This document shows positions 24,214-33,032 of a stretch of DNA of 37,017 nt, piece after piece (positions within the stretch are counted from its first letter, which is position 1; each line of letters starts with the position of its first letter). Below the pieces are notes generated by a model. That model was given only the letters and a program-made list of their open reading frames with translations, did not search any database and was not told the origin of the DNA. A program made the position numbers and the translations under genes. Source of the DNA: an uncultured Alistipes sp. (GTDB taxonomy: Bacteria; Bacteroidota; Bacteroidia; Bacteroidales; Rikenellaceae); NCBI GenBank assembly GCA_937895825.1, contig CALBKP010000102.1:1-37017 (forward strand). Reading direction: 5' to 3'.

Positions 24214-24314
24214 AGCTTTAAGTTTTAAGGTTTATACTTTTTATAGGCTGATTAATCAAAAATCAACCATTTGCGACCACCAAATTAATACATTTTTTTC
24301 AAAATATCACACAC

Positions 24315-25478
24315 TTAAGCCGTTTTTTTATTAATCACATCCAATTTTTCTGTAATAATAGCAGTAAAAAGATAACCGACAGCAAGGAATAAAAGCACAT
24401 ATAACTCTTCCGTCACATCTACCAAGGATGCCCCCATAGTCCCAATATCGACAAAGGCTCGTACCGCACTACTACTCGGCAGCAACTCGCCAAGGGCATA
24501 CAGCCACGACGGGAAAGCCTCCTTAGGGTATGACAATCCTGCCAACAATAGTACTGGAACGGAGCACCAGAGTAAAACGATGATTGGAGTTTCGCGCCTA
24601 CGGAATAGGTGCGAAATGGTTAGGCTGAGCGATATGACAGCTATACAATATATAAACATTAGCAACGCTATATCTTGTGTACGACCCACATTCGGGAATC
24701 CAAAAATCGGCCAAACAACCCCCAATATTATAGTTAAGTTAACACTATATAATATCGTATAGACAAATATTTTAGCCAATACATCAATGGTTGCATGACA
24801 AATTGTTTTAGCAACACACATCTCACCTCTTAAGCGTCGCCGCACGGCAACCAATGCAATACCAATTAACGCAGTCTGTTGAATGATAACAACTACAATT
24901 GTTGGCATCACAAACGATCCATAGCCGAGTGTAGAATTATAAAGCGTATGGCTATCATAGATAACCGGCTCAACTACGCCTTTGATCGACGAAGCATCTA
25001 CCCCACTCGCCATAAGTCGTGATATCTCCACACCGGCACCTTGTGTAAGAATGTCGGCTGCAGCCTGTTCGAGTACCTGGCGATATAACAACAGATGACT
25101 ACCGTCCAACACAACACCCACATTGGCTTGATGACCACTTAACAACCGCAGCTCATATCCCGATGGGATATAGACAACGCCATATATATCACCATTATAA
25201 AACATCTCTTCGGCATCAGCAATTGACACTGGTTCGTATACCACTTCAGTATTTGGTCCCGAGCGAATACCATCAATAAGCCTTTGGCTTGATTGCGTAT
25301 GATCCTCGTCGATAACTCCGATAACAACATCTGTGACAACCTCCTTACCATAAGCTACGGAGTATATCACCGTATATATAAGCATTGCAAAGACAAGGAT
25401 AAGCATCGCTCCAGCATCGCTAAATATTGCCTTAATTTCATTCTTCGCAGTTGATATAAAAACTTTTACAAAACTCAT
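24315..25478 (-). CDS. ABC-2 type transporter permease (second of pair)
   Basis: A 387-residue membrane protein of the YhhJ/ABC-2 group: one helix near the N-terminus (MLILVFAMLIYTVIYSVAYG), a large extracytoplasmic domain (about 50-170), then five helices in the C-terminal half, including the MPTIVVVIIQQTALIGIALVAVRRRLRGE segment common in ABC-2 permeases. The frame is open up to 25505, but that would overlap the upstream gene by 26 bases; the ATG at 25478 comes one base after that gene's stop and gives MSFVKVFIS. It is last in the TolC-HlyD-permease-permease operon. No ATP-binding subunit is encoded nearby. Confidence 0.88.
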   Translation of the reverse strand: MSFVKVFISTAKNEIKAIFSDAGAMLILVFAMLIYTVIYSVAYGKEVVTDVVIGVIDEDHTQSSQRLIDGIRSGPNTEVVYEPVSIADAEEMFYNGDIYGVVYIPSGYELRLLSGHQANVGVVLDGSHLLLYRQVLEQAAADILTQGAGVEISRLMASGVDASSIKGVVEPVIYDSHTLYNSTLGYGSFVMPTIVVVIIQQTALIGIALVAVRRRLRGEMCVAKTICHATIDVLAKIFVYTILYSVNLTIILGVVWPIFGFPNVGRTQDIALLMFIYCIAVISLSLTISHLFRRRETPIIVLLWCSVPVLLLAGLSYPKEAFPSWLYALGELLPSSSAVRAFVDIGTMGASLVDVTEELYVLLFLAVGYLFTAIITEKLDVINKKTA

Positions 25479-25479
25479 A

Positions 25480-26655
25480 TTAATCCTTGCTAAAGTATTT
25501 ATCAATAGTAACTACTCTTCTTAACCGCTGCCAAATTAGAGGCATAAGAATCAAGAATATCAGTAGAAACAAAAGTTCCTTGACATCTTTATAGACAGGC
25601 ACACCCCGCATTGCCTGATCGATGAATATATCACTAAAGTAGGTCAATGGAAAGAGTTTTGATAGCAGCTGTGCTACGCCATACATCGACATTGTCGGAA
25701 AGGTTATCCCTGAAAATGTAAAGGCCATAACCGAGTATCCACCACCCAGCGACAAGGCTAATCTAAGATTAGCAGTAACAGATATTATAGTAACGGCAAC
25801 TGATTGATATGCAATAATAAATAATATACTACCTAAAGTTAGCATAAGATAGTTTCCTATGCACTCCATACCCATAACTACGAACAAAACAAAGAATATC
25901 AACTGCATTAATAAGGACATTAATATAGTTATTGGCAATAGCTTTCCCACGACACCCGCAAACAACATCCCCGAAGCACCATCAATCCATTTATGAGCTG
26001 TGGCATAGTACAACTCACGTCCAATGGCAAAGATTGTCGACAGCATCGTAAAGATAACAATGCCCATAAACATAAATATTGGAGCGAGGTAGTAACCATA
26101 ATTTAGATACGGATTAGATATTGTGTAAGTGTGAAAGTTAATTGGCATTATATCTACCAATGCTTGAGAATAGGACACACCTAATGATTGTAGTTTATTT
26201 AACGCCACCCCCGCCGAGAATGTACGAACAGCCTGCTGAATATCGCGCTCGGCTACCCCACTTGCCGAGATACTCGCACCAGAAATATAACACTCCACCT
26301 GCGTAGGAATACCTCGATAGATATTGGACTCAAAGCCATCTTCAATATATAATATTGCAACAGCCTTACCCGATAGCATCAGTCGCTCAGCCCCGTCAAT
26401 TGACATAGCCTCATAGTCTATGTTAACGCCCTTTGTTGCATCTACCATCGATATAAGCCTTCGCGACATCTCACTATTATCACGATCCACCAAAACGATA
26501 GGCAGCGATGATATACTACCACCAGTAAACATCACAGCAAAGAATAGTATCATAATGAGCGGAAGTACGATCAACAGAGAGAGATATAGTCTATCACGAA
26601 CCACATAAAGTAGCTCGCGCTTAATAGTAGATAATATACTATTTATCAACTGCAT
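25480..26655 (-). CDS. ABC-2 type transporter permease (first of pair)
   Basis: A 391-residue membrane protein paralogous to its neighbour, with the same plan: a first helix (YLSLLIVLPLIMILFFAVMF), an extracytoplasmic domain of about 150 residues, and five or six C-terminal helices (for example YLAPIFMFMGIVIFTMLST). A GTG at 26661 overlaps the preceding stop (TAGTG) and would add two residues; I prefer the ATG at 26655. The two permeases probably form a heterodimer. In E. coli the comparable ybhFSR system includes an ATPase, absent here. Confidence 0.88.
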   Translation of the reverse strand: MQLINSILSTIKRELLYVVRDRLYLSLLIVLPLIMILFFAVMFTGGSISSLPIVLVDRDNSEMSRRLISMVDATKGVNIDYEAMSIDGAERLMLSGKAVAILYIEDGFESNIYRGIPTQVECYISGASISASGVAERDIQQAVRTFSAGVALNKLQSLGVSYSQALVDIMPINFHTYTISNPYLNYGYYLAPIFMFMGIVIFTMLSTIFAIGRELYYATAHKWIDGASGMLFAGVVGKLLPITILMSLLMQLIFFVLFVVMGMECIGNYLMLTLGSILFIIAYQSVAVTIISVTANLRLALSLGGGYSVMAFTFSGITFPTMSMYGVAQLLSKLFPLTYFSDIFIDQAMRGVPVYKDVKELLFLLIFLILMPLIWQRLRRVVTIDKYFSKD

Positions 26656-26660
26656 ATACA

Positions 26661-27647
26661 CTATAACCTACCATCATTTACAACTACGCTCATACCAGGC
26701 AAAAGTTGCTTATCGCTACCTACACTCCGTGCTCGAACCTCAAAGGTGCGAATATCAAAACCGCCCCTTGCGCGAGTTGTGCCCCACGTCGCAAAGTCTG
26801 CCTCGGCAGCTATATAATAAACCTCGAAATCAAGAGTGCTATCCAATGCAGGAACATACCCACTGAAGCGATGACCGACATCCACACCATGTAAGTCACT
26901 CTCTTTAACATTAAACGACACCCAACAATCATCAAGGTTAAGAATCGTAATAACAGGAAAGCCTGCCCCAACCAGCTCCCCGGGCTCAGATACAACATCA
27001 GCAACACGCCCCGATATTGGAGCATGTACCCGCGCATCTTGAATATATGTGTTTACCTCATTGACAGCGCCCTGCGCCTCACGCACCTTAGCGGCCACAG
27101 CATCTTTTTGTTCTCGTGTAGCACCCTGGCGAGCTAAATCATATTCAGCCTTAGCTACGCGCGTAGTTGCGCTCATCGCCTCCACATTCGCGAGAGCCTC
27201 GTCGTATTGTTGTCGGGGTACAACACCCTTATTATACAGATTACTAACGCGCTCAAAACTCTTTTTTGCCAACTCCTCGCCAGCAAGAGCTTTCTGCCAC
27301 ATACTTCGAGCCGCATCTATCTGCTCGCTTCGCGCACCACGATCGACCTCCAAGTTGATTGCCTCAGCAGCCGACTCAAGCGCAGCAACCTGCTGCAACT
27401 TCGCATCAAGTTCTGGCGTAGATAGAGTATATAACAATTCGCCCAATGATACCCATTGCCCTTCAACCACAAATAAGGAATCGATACGGCCTGGGATCTT
27501 GGAAGATGCCCGATAAGTGCGACACTCAACAACACCCTGAATAACCTGACGATTGATTCGTGATAGGTGTCGAAAGAGAACTATCGCAGCCAGTACAACC
27601 AGCACTATAATAATGAATAATATTGAGTATTTAATCTTGTTTTTCAT
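26661..27647 (-). CDS. HlyD-family membrane fusion protein
   Basis: A 328-residue periplasmic adaptor anchored by one N-terminal helix (about 7-26). Then follow the first half of the lipoyl domain (GVVECRTYRASSKIPGRID), a long coiled-coil hairpin (about 75-190, rich in Ala, Glu, Gln, Arg), the second lipoyl half (DARVHAPISGRVADVVSEPGELV) and a beta-barrel domain with NLDDCWVSFNVKESDL. It would link the ABC-2 permeases to the TolC-like channel encoded upstream. Its stop overlaps the first possible start of the permease by one base, indicating tight coupling. Confidence 0.92.
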   Translation of the reverse strand: MKNKIKYSILFIIIVLVVLAAIVLFRHLSRINRQVIQGVVECRTYRASSKIPGRIDSLFVVEGQWVSLGELLYTLSTPELDAKLQQVAALESAAEAINLEVDRGARSEQIDAARSMWQKALAGEELAKKSFERVSNLYNKGVVPRQQYDEALANVEAMSATTRVAKAEYDLARQGATREQKDAVAAKVREAQGAVNEVNTYIQDARVHAPISGRVADVVSEPGELVGAGFPVITILNLDDCWVSFNVKESDLHGVDVGHRFSGYVPALDSTLDFEVYYIAAEADFATWGTTRARGGFDIRTFEVRARSVGSDKQLLPGMSVVVNDGRL

Positions 27648-27674
27648 GCGTTTAATACGTTTATTTAAATTAAA

Positions 27675-29105
27675 TTATATATTTACTTCGATCCCATTCT
27701 TATGGTAATCCACAAACTCAGCACTCAATCCCGCTGCCTCAAGTAACCGAGCAAGCGATAACACGTATTGATATGCAGCATTAAGCAGTTCAATGCCCGA
27801 TGCAGTGTATTCAATACGAGCATCCACAAGATCTGCCGATGAGACCACCCCTTCACGAAATCCCTCAGAGGTAGAGTTTAGATAATCTTCAGCGAACTCT
27901 CTCGAACGCTTGCTTGCTTCAATTGATTCCAAAGCATTAATGACTGCATAATACTCTTTCTCAACGAGTAATGCAATGTTATCTTCAGCATTTTCCACGA
28001 TCTCAACAACCCTCTTCTCATTCGTCTTAGCTGCCCGATAACGCCGCTCCTTACCAAGGCCATCAAAGATGGTCATATTAACACCAATACCCACCGCCCA
28101 GCGAGGTACGATATCGGAAAGGTTATGTGAATAGAGCGCAGCACCGCCCATTGCGACAACCTCTGGCAACAACTCGGCACGTGACAATTTCACCCCCTCA
28201 TGAGCAAGGTTTAAACCTGTGTAGGCACTCTGTAAAATTGGATTTAGTTTATATGATGCATCAACATAATAATCAATACTATATATGTCATTATATACGA
28301 ATAATTTCCCATTAGGATTGACATCTTCATCAACCCCCATAGTGGTCATCAACGACCTCATTGCAACCTTGAGTTTACTCTCCGTCTCAGCAAGATCGCG
28401 CTCTGCCTCAGACTTTCTGTATTGAAGATATAGTATAGCACTATGGGCGAGTATTCCCTCCTGCTCCATAGCAATAGCATCGTCAAGATGTTTTTGCACT
28501 CCATCAACAAGCTCATGACGTAGCATGACGACATTACGCAGCAGTATCACCCCAAAATATCGCTCGACCAACTCTGTAAGTAGCGCACTTTGTGTAGCAT
28601 TTAACTCATAAGAGCTGGCTTCATACTCAAGTTTTGCTGCTCGGTTTGCAATATTTATGCGACCACCAGTATATATAGGTGCTGCAAGTGACAAACCAAC
28701 TGTTCCAAACGAACGTTTCTGAATGGTATAGCGCCAATCCAACGACCCTATTGGAGCAAGACCAGCATTAAGCAAAGAGGCGACATCAGGGGTAATAATA
28801 CCAGCAGACACTCCATCCTTAATCATACTATTTAACGATGTGGTGACTACTCCTTTAGCACCTGTCAGATCAATATCTACATCATGTTGCATAAGAGCAT
28901 ATCCACCCATAAGTTCTAAGCGAGGTGATCGCAAACCTCGAGCTGCACGCAACTCTTCATTTGCAGCATCTACACCATACCGTGCTCCCTTAAGAGTGCG
29001 ATTATTATCGAGCATGGTTGTTAATGCCTCGTCGAAGCTCACCGTGCGCTGTGCAACGATAGGGCTTGAGCTAATAATAAGAAGTATAAGAATTAAGATT
29101 TTCAT
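27675..29105 (-). CDS. TolC-family outer-membrane channel
   Basis: A 476-residue exported protein. It has a signal peptide (about 1-19, ending IVAQ) without lipobox, then long helical repeats of the TolC type, including TALTTMLDNNRTLKGARYG-like early helices and the SAGIITPDV and VSSADLVDARIEYTASG segments, the last matching the conserved C-terminal TolC helix. It is first in a four-gene operon with the HlyD and permease genes (27-base gap to HlyD). It differs from the OprM-type factor of the RND operon, so this export system has its own exit channel. Confidence 0.92.
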   Translation of the reverse strand: MKILILILLIISSSPIVAQRTVSFDEALTTMLDNNRTLKGARYGVDAANEELRAARGLRSPRLELMGGYALMQHDVDIDLTGAKGVVTTSLNSMIKDGVSAGIITPDVASLLNAGLAPIGSLDWRYTIQKRSFGTVGLSLAAPIYTGGRINIANRAAKLEYEASSYELNATQSALLTELVERYFGVILLRNVVMLRHELVDGVQKHLDDAIAMEQEGILAHSAILYLQYRKSEAERDLAETESKLKVAMRSLMTTMGVDEDVNPNGKLFVYNDIYSIDYYVDASYKLNPILQSAYTGLNLAHEGVKLSRAELLPEVVAMGGAALYSHNLSDIVPRWAVGIGVNMTIFDGLGKERRYRAAKTNEKRVVEIVENAEDNIALLVEKEYYAVINALESIEASKRSREFAEDYLNSTSEGFREGVVSSADLVDARIEYTASGIELLNAAYQYVLSLARLLEAAGLSAEFVDYHKNGIEVNI

Positions 29106-29246
29106 CTCTTTCGTTTTCCTCTATGTATAGCAAATATCGGGCTGAAACCACACTAAAGCTAAAAAATCCAAACCTGTTCTTTGGCATACAACTTGCGAGA
29201 CAACGAGCGATATTAATACTAAATTGATAACTAAAAACTATCAGCT

Positions 29247-30575
29247 ATGAAACAAATGAGACTATTTACACTGGCAGTTATCCTTATTGCTACTGGCACG
29301 CTTCGTTCGACGGCTCAAACCACCTATTACGAGGTGGAGGAGTATACACCTACGATATATATGATTGCCGTAGGTGATACGATGCAAGAGTATGATCCTA
29401 AGGAGTGTAGAGACGATATTATCGACGACTTTAAAGAGACTAAACGTCACGGTTTTCAGCAGGCTCACAATCCGCAATTTATCTTTGCCACGCGAAATAA
29501 CCGCTTCGCCTTGGGTATTGGTGGCATGGTAAACCTACGCACCAGCTATGACTTCAATGGCGCGATGGGCAACATCGACTTTATACCATATGATATACCC
29601 ATGACTAAAGGTTACTCAAGTCGCCAGCGAGTGATGATGGATGCTTCGACCTCGAAGGTATTTATGAAGGCTATCATCAACAGCCGCCTGCTTGGACGTG
29701 TTGTCGTATTTACAGATATGGACTTTCGCGGCGGAGAGCAATTCACATATATCCCACGCCTACGCTCAGCCTACGTTCAGCTGTGCGGCTTGACTATTGG
29801 TCGTGATGTCACCACCTTCTGCGACCTTGCAGCAGCCCCTAAAACAATCGATTTCCAGGGTCCCAATGCCTATAACTTTGCCTTTAACGAGATGATACGC
29901 TACGAATACAGCTTCTTACGTCATCATCTGACCGTTGGCGTTGCAGCCGAGATGCCATCGGTGAATGCCACATACGGCGAACACTTCTCGTCTATATATC
30001 AGCGCGTGCCCGACGGCATCGCATACCTTCAGTTTGCCTGGGGTGAAAACCGTTCAAGCCACATCCGCGCAACAGGTGTTATACGCGACATGTATCTCCA
30101 CGACAACCTCCGCGGCCGCAACACCACACAGGTTGGCTGGGGCGTTCAGCTAAGTGGTCACATAGACTTAGGTCGCTGGGTCGACCTCTACATGAATGGT
30201 GTATATGGCCGCGGCATAACCCCATATATTCAAGATCTTAGCGGCTCGCCATACGACTTCGCTTACGACCCACAGAATCCCGAGCGCATACAGACAATGC
30301 CGATGTGGGGATGGCAGGCAGCCGCACAGATAAATATCGTTCCTGGTGTATGCTGGCTCTCGGGTGGTTATTCGGAGGTGAGGTTGGAAAAGCACAATGG
30401 CTACCTTACGGAGAATCAGTATCACAAGGGCAACTATATCTTTGGCAACGCCTTCTGTAACGTGACGAAGAACTTCACCGTAGCGGTAGAGTATCTCCAC
30501 GGCAGTCGTCAGGACATGAGCGGCAAGAAGGGCAATGCTAATCGCGTAAGCCTCATGGCTCAGTACAACTTCTAA
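29247..30575 (+). CDS. DcaP-like outer-membrane porin
   Basis: A 442-residue outer-membrane beta-barrel protein with a signal peptide of about 24 residues (ending RSTAQ) and a terminal aromatic residue (AQYNF), as expected for BAM-inserted barrels. The centre (GRDVTTFCDLAAAPKTIDFQGPN) matches my memory of the DcaP/OprP-like trimeric porin group, in which this strand-loop motif lines the pore. Residues about 25-70 before the barrel form an acidic segment that may be a periplasmic coiled coil. It is a single gene with a terminator behind it, divergent from the TolC operon. The substrate is unknown; DcaP of Acinetobacter takes up dicarboxylates, but that cannot be carried over. Confidence 0.78.
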   Translation: MKQMRLFTLAVILIATGTLRSTAQTTYYEVEEYTPTIYMIAVGDTMQEYDPKECRDDIIDDFKETKRHGFQQAHNPQFIFATRNNRFALGIGGMVNLRTSYDFNGAMGNIDFIPYDIPMTKGYSSRQRVMMDASTSKVFMKAIINSRLLGRVVVFTDMDFRGGEQFTYIPRLRSAYVQLCGLTIGRDVTTFCDLAAAPKTIDFQGPNAYNFAFNEMIRYEYSFLRHHLTVGVAAEMPSVNATYGEHFSSIYQRVPDGIAYLQFAWGENRSSHIRATGVIRDMYLHDNLRGRNTTQVGWGVQLSGHIDLGRWVDLYMNGVYGRGITPYIQDLSGSPYDFAYDPQNPERIQTMPMWGWQAAAQINIVPGVCWLSGGYSEVRLEKHNGYLTENQYHKGNYIFGNAFCNVTKNFTVAVEYLHGSRQDMSGKKGNANRVSLMAQYNF

Positions 30576-30603
30576 GCGCATAAAAACTATCATAATTGAC
30601 GGG

Positions 30604-30632
30604 TCGACACTCTTTCGGGAGTGTCGATTTTT
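30604..30632 (+). terminator. Terminator after the DcaP-like porin gene
   Basis: TCGACACTC (30604-30612) pairs perfectly with GAGTGTCGA (30619-30627), with a TTCG-containing loop and a TTTTT tail. Confidence 0.88.
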
Positions 30633-30635
30633 ACT

Positions 30636-30643
30636 TATCTTTG
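30636..30643 (+). promoter_or_regulatory. -7 box for the DUF4491 gene
   Basis: TATCTTTG directly after the preceding terminator, 30 bases before the ATG at 30674. It shows that the longer open frame starting at 30596 cannot be the gene start. Confidence 0.65.
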
Positions 30644-30673
30644 CAACCATTATTATATATATGTATGTATTGT

Positions 30674-30988
30674 ATGGAACTACACTTTACTGGATTGATT
30701 ATCGGTGTCGCCACGTTTCTTATAATTGGCATCTTCCACCCCATCGTCATCAAGGGTGAATATTACTTTGGCACTAAAATATGGTGGTTGTTTTTATTGA
30801 GCGGCATCATCACAGGCATCTGTTCAATACTCGTTGCCGATATATTATGGTCCACGCTTCTTGCCGTATGGGCCGCCTCATCGCTTTGGGGCATAGGCGA
30901 GCTCTTCGAACAGAAAAAACGCGTGGAACGAGGATGGTTCCCAGCACGACCGGAGGGCAAATTGTGCGATAAAAATAGAAAAAAGTAG
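30674..30988 (+). CDS. DUF4491 family membrane protein
   Basis: A 104-residue protein with three hydrophobic helices matching DUF4491: MELHFTGLIIGVATFLIIGIFHP, then EYYFGTKIWWLFLLSGII and a final helix ending in WGIGELFEQKKRVERGWFP. The function is unknown. The open frame extends upstream to 30596, but a terminator and a TATCTTTG box lie inside that extension, so the ATG at 30674 (or 30665) is the real start. It is transcribed alone or with the sigma factor operon 72 bases downstream. Confidence 0.85.
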   Translation: MELHFTGLIIGVATFLIIGIFHPIVIKGEYYFGTKIWWLFLLSGIITGICSILVADILWSTLLAVWAASSLWGIGELFEQKKRVERGWFPARPEGKLCDKNRKK

Positions 30989-30995
30989 AAAAAGT

Positions 30996-31026
30996 GATGG
31001 TTGCGATGTTATATTTCGCAACCATC
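30996..31026. other. Perfect 11-bp hairpin ahead of the sigma factor gene
   Basis: GATGGTTGCGA (30996-31006) pairs perfectly with TCGCAACCATC (31016-31026) over a 9-nt loop. On the plus strand no T-run follows; on the minus strand a T-rich tail (ACTTTTTCT) does, although no minus-strand gene enters it. It may be a weak terminator for DUF4491 or a leader structure of the sigma operon, which begins 35 bases further on. Confidence 0.5.
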
Positions 31027-31060
31027 ATCCGTTATATAGACAAACAAACGACCCAAAGGA

Positions 31061-31564
31061 TTGAAAACAGAACAGTACAATAGGCTTATAGCTGACGTTA
31101 GGGATACGGTATATCGCTTGGCGATAGGTATCCTCGACGACAGTTCTGAGGCAGAGGACATTCTTCAAGATGTCTGCGAGAGGGTATGGCGGGCCCGCGA
31201 CACAGTGCTTGATAGTAAGTACCCCAGAGCCTATGTCTGTCGTATGGCACGCAATCTGGCGATAGATCGGCTGCGACATCGGCGTTTTGCGGTATCCTCC
31301 GAGGTGTTACACAAAGATACGGGTGACGATGGCGATAGCACGACAAGCCTAAGCGACATGACAACACTGACACGCAAGCTGATGGCACAGCTCCCCGAAA
31401 AACAACGACTCACAATGGAGCTACGCGATGTCGAGGGATACGAAATCGAAGAGATTGCAGCAATTTTAGAGAGTGATGATTCAAGCGTAAGGATGAATCT
31501 CTCGAGAGCAAGAAAGAGTATACGTGAACAACTAATAAAAGCGATGAATTATGGAGTTAGCTGA
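31061..31564 (+). CDS. ECF-type RNA polymerase sigma factor
   Basis: A 167-residue group-4 sigma factor. Region 2 is at about 10-78 (SSEAEDILQDVCERVWRAR and NLAIDRLRHRR for promoter melting and -10 contact). Region 4 is at about 110-160 (LPEKQRLTMELRDVEGYEIEEIA and SSVRMNLSRARKSIRE, a helix-turn-helix). The only in-frame start before region 2 is a TTG at 31061: a TAG stands 24 bases upstream and no ATG occurs until residue 61. AAAGGA directly precedes the TTG. It overlaps the next gene by 14 bases. It probably drives the downstream secreted-protein genes. Confidence 0.92.
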   Translation: MKTEQYNRLIADVRDTVYRLAIGILDDSSEAEDILQDVCERVWRARDTVLDSKYPRAYVCRMARNLAIDRLRHRRFAVSSEVLHKDTGDDGDSTTSLSDMTTLTRKLMAQLPEKQRLTMELRDVEGYEIEEIAAILESDDSSVRMNLSRARKSIREQLIKAMNYGVS

Positions 31565-32012
31565 GATTAAAAGACTCATAGATAGATACTATGACGGCGA
31601 GACCACTCTCCAAGAGGAGGCTGCGATAGCTGACTACTTCGCTACGCATAACGATATTCCAGCAGAGCTTGAAGTTACTCGCGTTATATTTATGGCAACC
31701 AGCTGTATAAAAGATACAAAAGCGCCAGTAACAAAGCCTCAGAGAACAAACCGCATGAGGGGACTCATAATTCGCTTAGGCGGCATGGTTGCAGCGGCAG
31801 TGGTCATTATAGGCGTTATATTAAGTCTGCGCTACGAGCCTATGCCCGTGATTGAGCCCCAACCTCTTATCGCCTGCCACATTAACGGAGTAGCCATCAG
31901 CGACCAGGAGATAGCACGCAACGAAGCTAACAGAATACTTGGCGGCGTATCGGAGGATATGGAGGCGGCAATGGCCAAGATCGAAGTACTAAACATTTTA
32001 GCAATACATTAA
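31551..32012 (+). CDS. Probable anti-sigma factor, single-pass membrane protein
   Basis: A 153-residue protein with the plan of small Bacteroidota anti-sigma factors. Residues 1-65 are cytoplasmic and start with the IKRLIDRYYDGETTLQEEA motif often seen beside ECF sigma genes; a single membrane helix lies at about 71-93; about 60 residues are extracytoplasmic, ending in a helix (ANRILGGVSEDMEAAMAKIEVL). I see no zinc-binding HxxxCxxC motif, so it is not of the ZAS class. The ATG lies 14 bases inside the sigma gene, a typical sigma/anti-sigma coupling. Function is inferred from position and topology. Confidence 0.72.
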   Translation: MELAEIKRLIDRYYDGETTLQEEAAIADYFATHNDIPAELEVTRVIFMATSCIKDTKAPVTKPQRTNRMRGLIIRLGGMVAAAVVIIGVILSLRYEPMPVIEPQPLIACHINGVAISDQEIARNEANRILGGVSEDMEAAMAKIEVLNILAIH

Positions 32013-32029
32013 AAACGGGAGGACATATC

Positions 32030-33013
32030 ATGAGACAACTGCTAATTTCAGCCCTACTACTCGTAGCAGCACTACCCTACGCCACAGCTCAAGAGGTAGA
32101 CATAACATCGAACGACGGCAGCACCATATATATTAATAAGAGTGGTGATAACGTACGGTCAAACGGCAAGGGAGGCATATCGCTCCAGATTAATGGTATG
32201 CGCTTTAACATAGGGAGCCGAGATACAGAGGAGGTCGATACCACAAAATACTACATAGCGTTTCACGATGGCTCACAGCTACAAATCAGCGAGCAGCAAG
32301 TAAATTCGCTGAGCGACGAGGCGAGAAAGTGTGTTATATATGGAAACGACTCCACACAACCCACAAGAAGCCGTCGCGAAGAAAGGGTGCAATTCGGATT
32401 TTTGGGCCTTGATGCTCCCAGACACAACCACTTTGCCGCATTGGAGATAGGCTCTAATATATTTACCCACACCGACTACTCTGCATACTCACCCGAGGAG
32501 GCTGCACAGCTTGCGTTCACAAAGAGCAAGTCGATATATATGGCCTTTAACTGTGTAACGATGAACGTGGCGCTCAATCGCAGCAGATCACTTGCCTTCT
32601 CGATGGCCGTAGGATTTACCAGCGAGAACTTTACATTTGCAGGCAAATACACCATGGAGAATCGCGATGGTATGATGCACGCGGTAGCACTCGACCCGAG
32701 TACCAAGAAATCGAAGATTATGACCACTTCGTTGCATATACCGCTGACCTTCGATTGGAACATTGATCGTAATTGGTTTATATCGGCAGGAGCGAGCATC
32801 GACATATTGCTTGCCTCATCGATGGTATACAAGAAGCCACGAACAACGATTGAGGGCATAGCAACGTTAAATCCCATTCAGGTAGGCATTACTGCCCGTA
32901 TAGGATGGCGTAGACTATACGGCTTTATAAACTACTCTCCGATGGAGATGTTTAAGCCTGGCACAGGTCCGGAGATCCATCGTATGTCGGTGGGTGCAGG
33001 TATCTGGTTTTAA
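32030..33013 (+). CDS. Exported protein, probable outer-membrane beta-barrel
   Basis: A 327-residue protein with a Sec signal peptide (about 1-20, ending ATAQ). Residues 21-120 are polar with Gly/Asn/Ser-rich beta strands (SNDGSTIYINKSGDNV). From about 122 (VQFGFLGLD) to the end, alternating hydrophobic strands and the aromatic end VGAGIWF suggest an outer-membrane barrel of about eight strands. I do not recognise a named family beyond the general Bacteroidota beta-barrel type. It lies 17 bases after the anti-sigma gene, so it is likely a direct member of the sigma operon. Confidence 0.72.
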   Translation: MRQLLISALLLVAALPYATAQEVDITSNDGSTIYINKSGDNVRSNGKGGISLQINGMRFNIGSRDTEEVDTTKYYIAFHDGSQLQISEQQVNSLSDEARKCVIYGNDSTQPTRSRREERVQFGFLGLDAPRHNHFAALEIGSNIFTHTDYSAYSPEEAAQLAFTKSKSIYMAFNCVTMNVALNRSRSLAFSMAVGFTSENFTFAGKYTMENRDGMMHAVALDPSTKKSKIMTTSLHIPLTFDWNIDRNWFISAGASIDILLASSMVYKKPRTTIEGIATLNPIQVGITARIGWRRLYGFINYSPMEMFKPGTGPEIHRMSVGAGIWF

Positions 33014-33032
33014 CAATAAAAAACAGGTTGAT

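Noticed and set aside
30596..30673. N-terminal extension of the DUF4491 protein
   Set aside because: The stretch contains the porin terminator and the gene's own -7 box, so it cannot be translated from this promoter.
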